A DNA stretch of 15,047 bases, taken from Caldithrix sp. RBG_13_44_9 (GTDB lineage Bacteria > Calditrichota > Calditrichia > RBG-13-44-9). The stretch's first letter is position 1, and each line of letters begins with the position of its first letter. The stretch is taken from assembly GCA_001771055.1 (NCBI GenBank), contig MESS01000049.1, positions 44,076 through 59,122 of the forward strand, written 5' to 3'. A program made the position numbers and the translations under genes. Under the pieces are notes generated by a model that was not told the DNA's origin, searched no databases, and saw only the letters and a list, made by a program, of their open reading frames with translations. Of this stretch, positions 14,367-15,047 are shown piece after piece.

Positions 14367-15047
14367 TCAGGATTTGAATTGCGTCTGGTAGAGATTCGCG
14401 TACATTCCTCCCTGATCCAGCAGGAATTTATGACTGCCCTGCTCTACTATTCTGCCATTATCGATTACCAGAATCAGATCGGCATTTAAGATAGTCGACA
14501 ATCGATGAGCGATTACTATAGAAGTCCGGTCTTTCATCAATTTGCCCAATGCTTCCTGCACCAGAATCTCACTCTCGGTGTCCAAAGCCGAAGTAGCTTC
14601 ATCCAGCAGCAAGATCTTGGGGTTACGCAACACTGCTCTGGCAATGGCGATCCGCTGCCGTTGTCCTCCTGAAAGCTGCATTCCCCGTTCTCCAACCTCG
14701 GTATCATAGCCCCATTCCATTCCGATAATAAAATCATGGGCGTTGGCAATCTTGGCAGCCCGGGTCACTTCATCGTCGCTGGCTTCCAGCCGGCCGTATC
14801 TGATATTTTCCTTGATGGAGGCAGAGAAAAGAACCGTTTCCTGAGGCACCATAGCAATAAAATTTCGAAGATAGTGTAGAGAAAATTGCGAAATATTCAT
14901 TCCATCAATCAGGATCTGTCCGGTCTGAATATGATAAAACCTGGGAATAAGATTGACAATAGTGGATTTACCTCCTCCACTTGGACCAACCAGAGCGATG
15001 GTTTTCCCGGCATCGGCCCGGAAAGAAAGTTCATGCAGGACATTTTT
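14367..15047 (-). CDS. MsbA-like ABC exporter, C-terminal ATPase domain (5' part beyond window)
   Basis: The frame is open from the right edge to the TGA at 14367, giving 226 residues of nucleotide-binding domain; the ATG at 14900 is internal and is not the start. All ATPase motifs are present: Walker A GPSGGGKST (21-29), Q-loop VPQ (Gln69), signature LSGGQRQR (125-132), Walker B ILLLDEATSALD with Asp149-Glu150, and H-loop His181 (IVIAHRLST). The spacing and sequence (FSASIKENIRYG, EQGSHKFLL) fit the exporter class with a fused N-terminal membrane domain, such as MsbA or multidrug-type half-transporters. Substrate could be lipid A core, another lipid or a drug and cannot be decided without the membrane domain. 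It ends 144 nt before the OsmC-family gene on the same strand. Confidence 0.93.
   Translation of the reverse strand, partial: KNVLHELSFRADAGKTIALVGPSGGGKSTIVNLIPRFYHIQTGQILIDGMNISQFSLHYLRNFIAMVPQETVLFSASIKENIRYGRLEASDDEVTRAAKIANAHDFIIGMEWGYDTEVGERGMQLSGGQRQRIAIARAVLRNPKILLLDEATSALDTESEILVQEALGKLMKDRTSIVIAHRLSTILNADLILVIDNGRIVEQGSHKFLLDQGGMYANLYQTQFKS

Noticed and set aside
14367..14900. Free-standing 177-residue ATPase starting at the ATG 14900
   Set aside because: The frame continues upstream through Walker A to the window edge, so the ATG is internal.

Overview
The window carries protein-coding genes on both strands at moderate, slightly AT-rich composition. No rRNA, tRNA, CRISPR array, phage or intact insertion sequence was seen. 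The gene content (a DUF4837 envelope protein, a TMEM260/DUF2723-type membrane glycosyltransferase with C-terminal TPRs, an HflK/HflC pair) and one near-perfect TTTG-N19-TAnnTTTG promoter point to the Bacteroidota/FCB side of the bacterial tree. A candidate phylum such as Calditrichota, KSB1 or Marinimicrobia would fit. This placement is inference; no marker gene decides it. TGA ends most of the genes here, so the standard code applies.

Layout. Positions 1-3223 (minus strand) hold a tight run: a flippase-like membrane protein, a DUF4837 protein, class I PurE and a PfkB-type sugar/nucleoside kinase cut by the window edge. Adjacent genes share ATGA overlaps at 2243-2246 and 676-679. A hairpin at 3287-3309 separates this run from a second minus-strand unit (3388-7096): a GT2 glycosyltransferase followed by a DUF2723 GT-C-like enzyme. 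A repeat-strewn non-coding gap (7097-7960) follows. Then rlmN (plus) converges on a lone DUF58 gene (minus), which diverges from trxB (plus).

The main discovery is at 11117-11344 (minus strand), tail-to-tail with trxB. It is a 75-codon SelW/Rdx-family gene whose CxxU motif is encoded with an in-frame TGA at codon 13. A stem-loop meeting the published bacterial SECIS rules begins at the expected distance downstream. Ordinary ORF calling stops at this TGA and loses the gene. A TGGAGG-led hflK-hflC operon (plus) follows, closed by a strong intrinsic terminator at 13752-13781. An OsmC/Ohr-type thiol peroxidase gene (minus) and the C-terminal ATPase domain of an MsbA-like ABC exporter (minus, cut by the right edge) finish the window.

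How the genes relate. GT2, DUF2723 and perhaps the flippase-like protein suggest cell-envelope glycosylation. TrxB, the SelW-like selenoprotein and the OsmC protein are thiol/selenol redox proteins within about 4 kb, though they are not one operon. PurE, the kinase, RlmN and HflKC are housekeeping functions.
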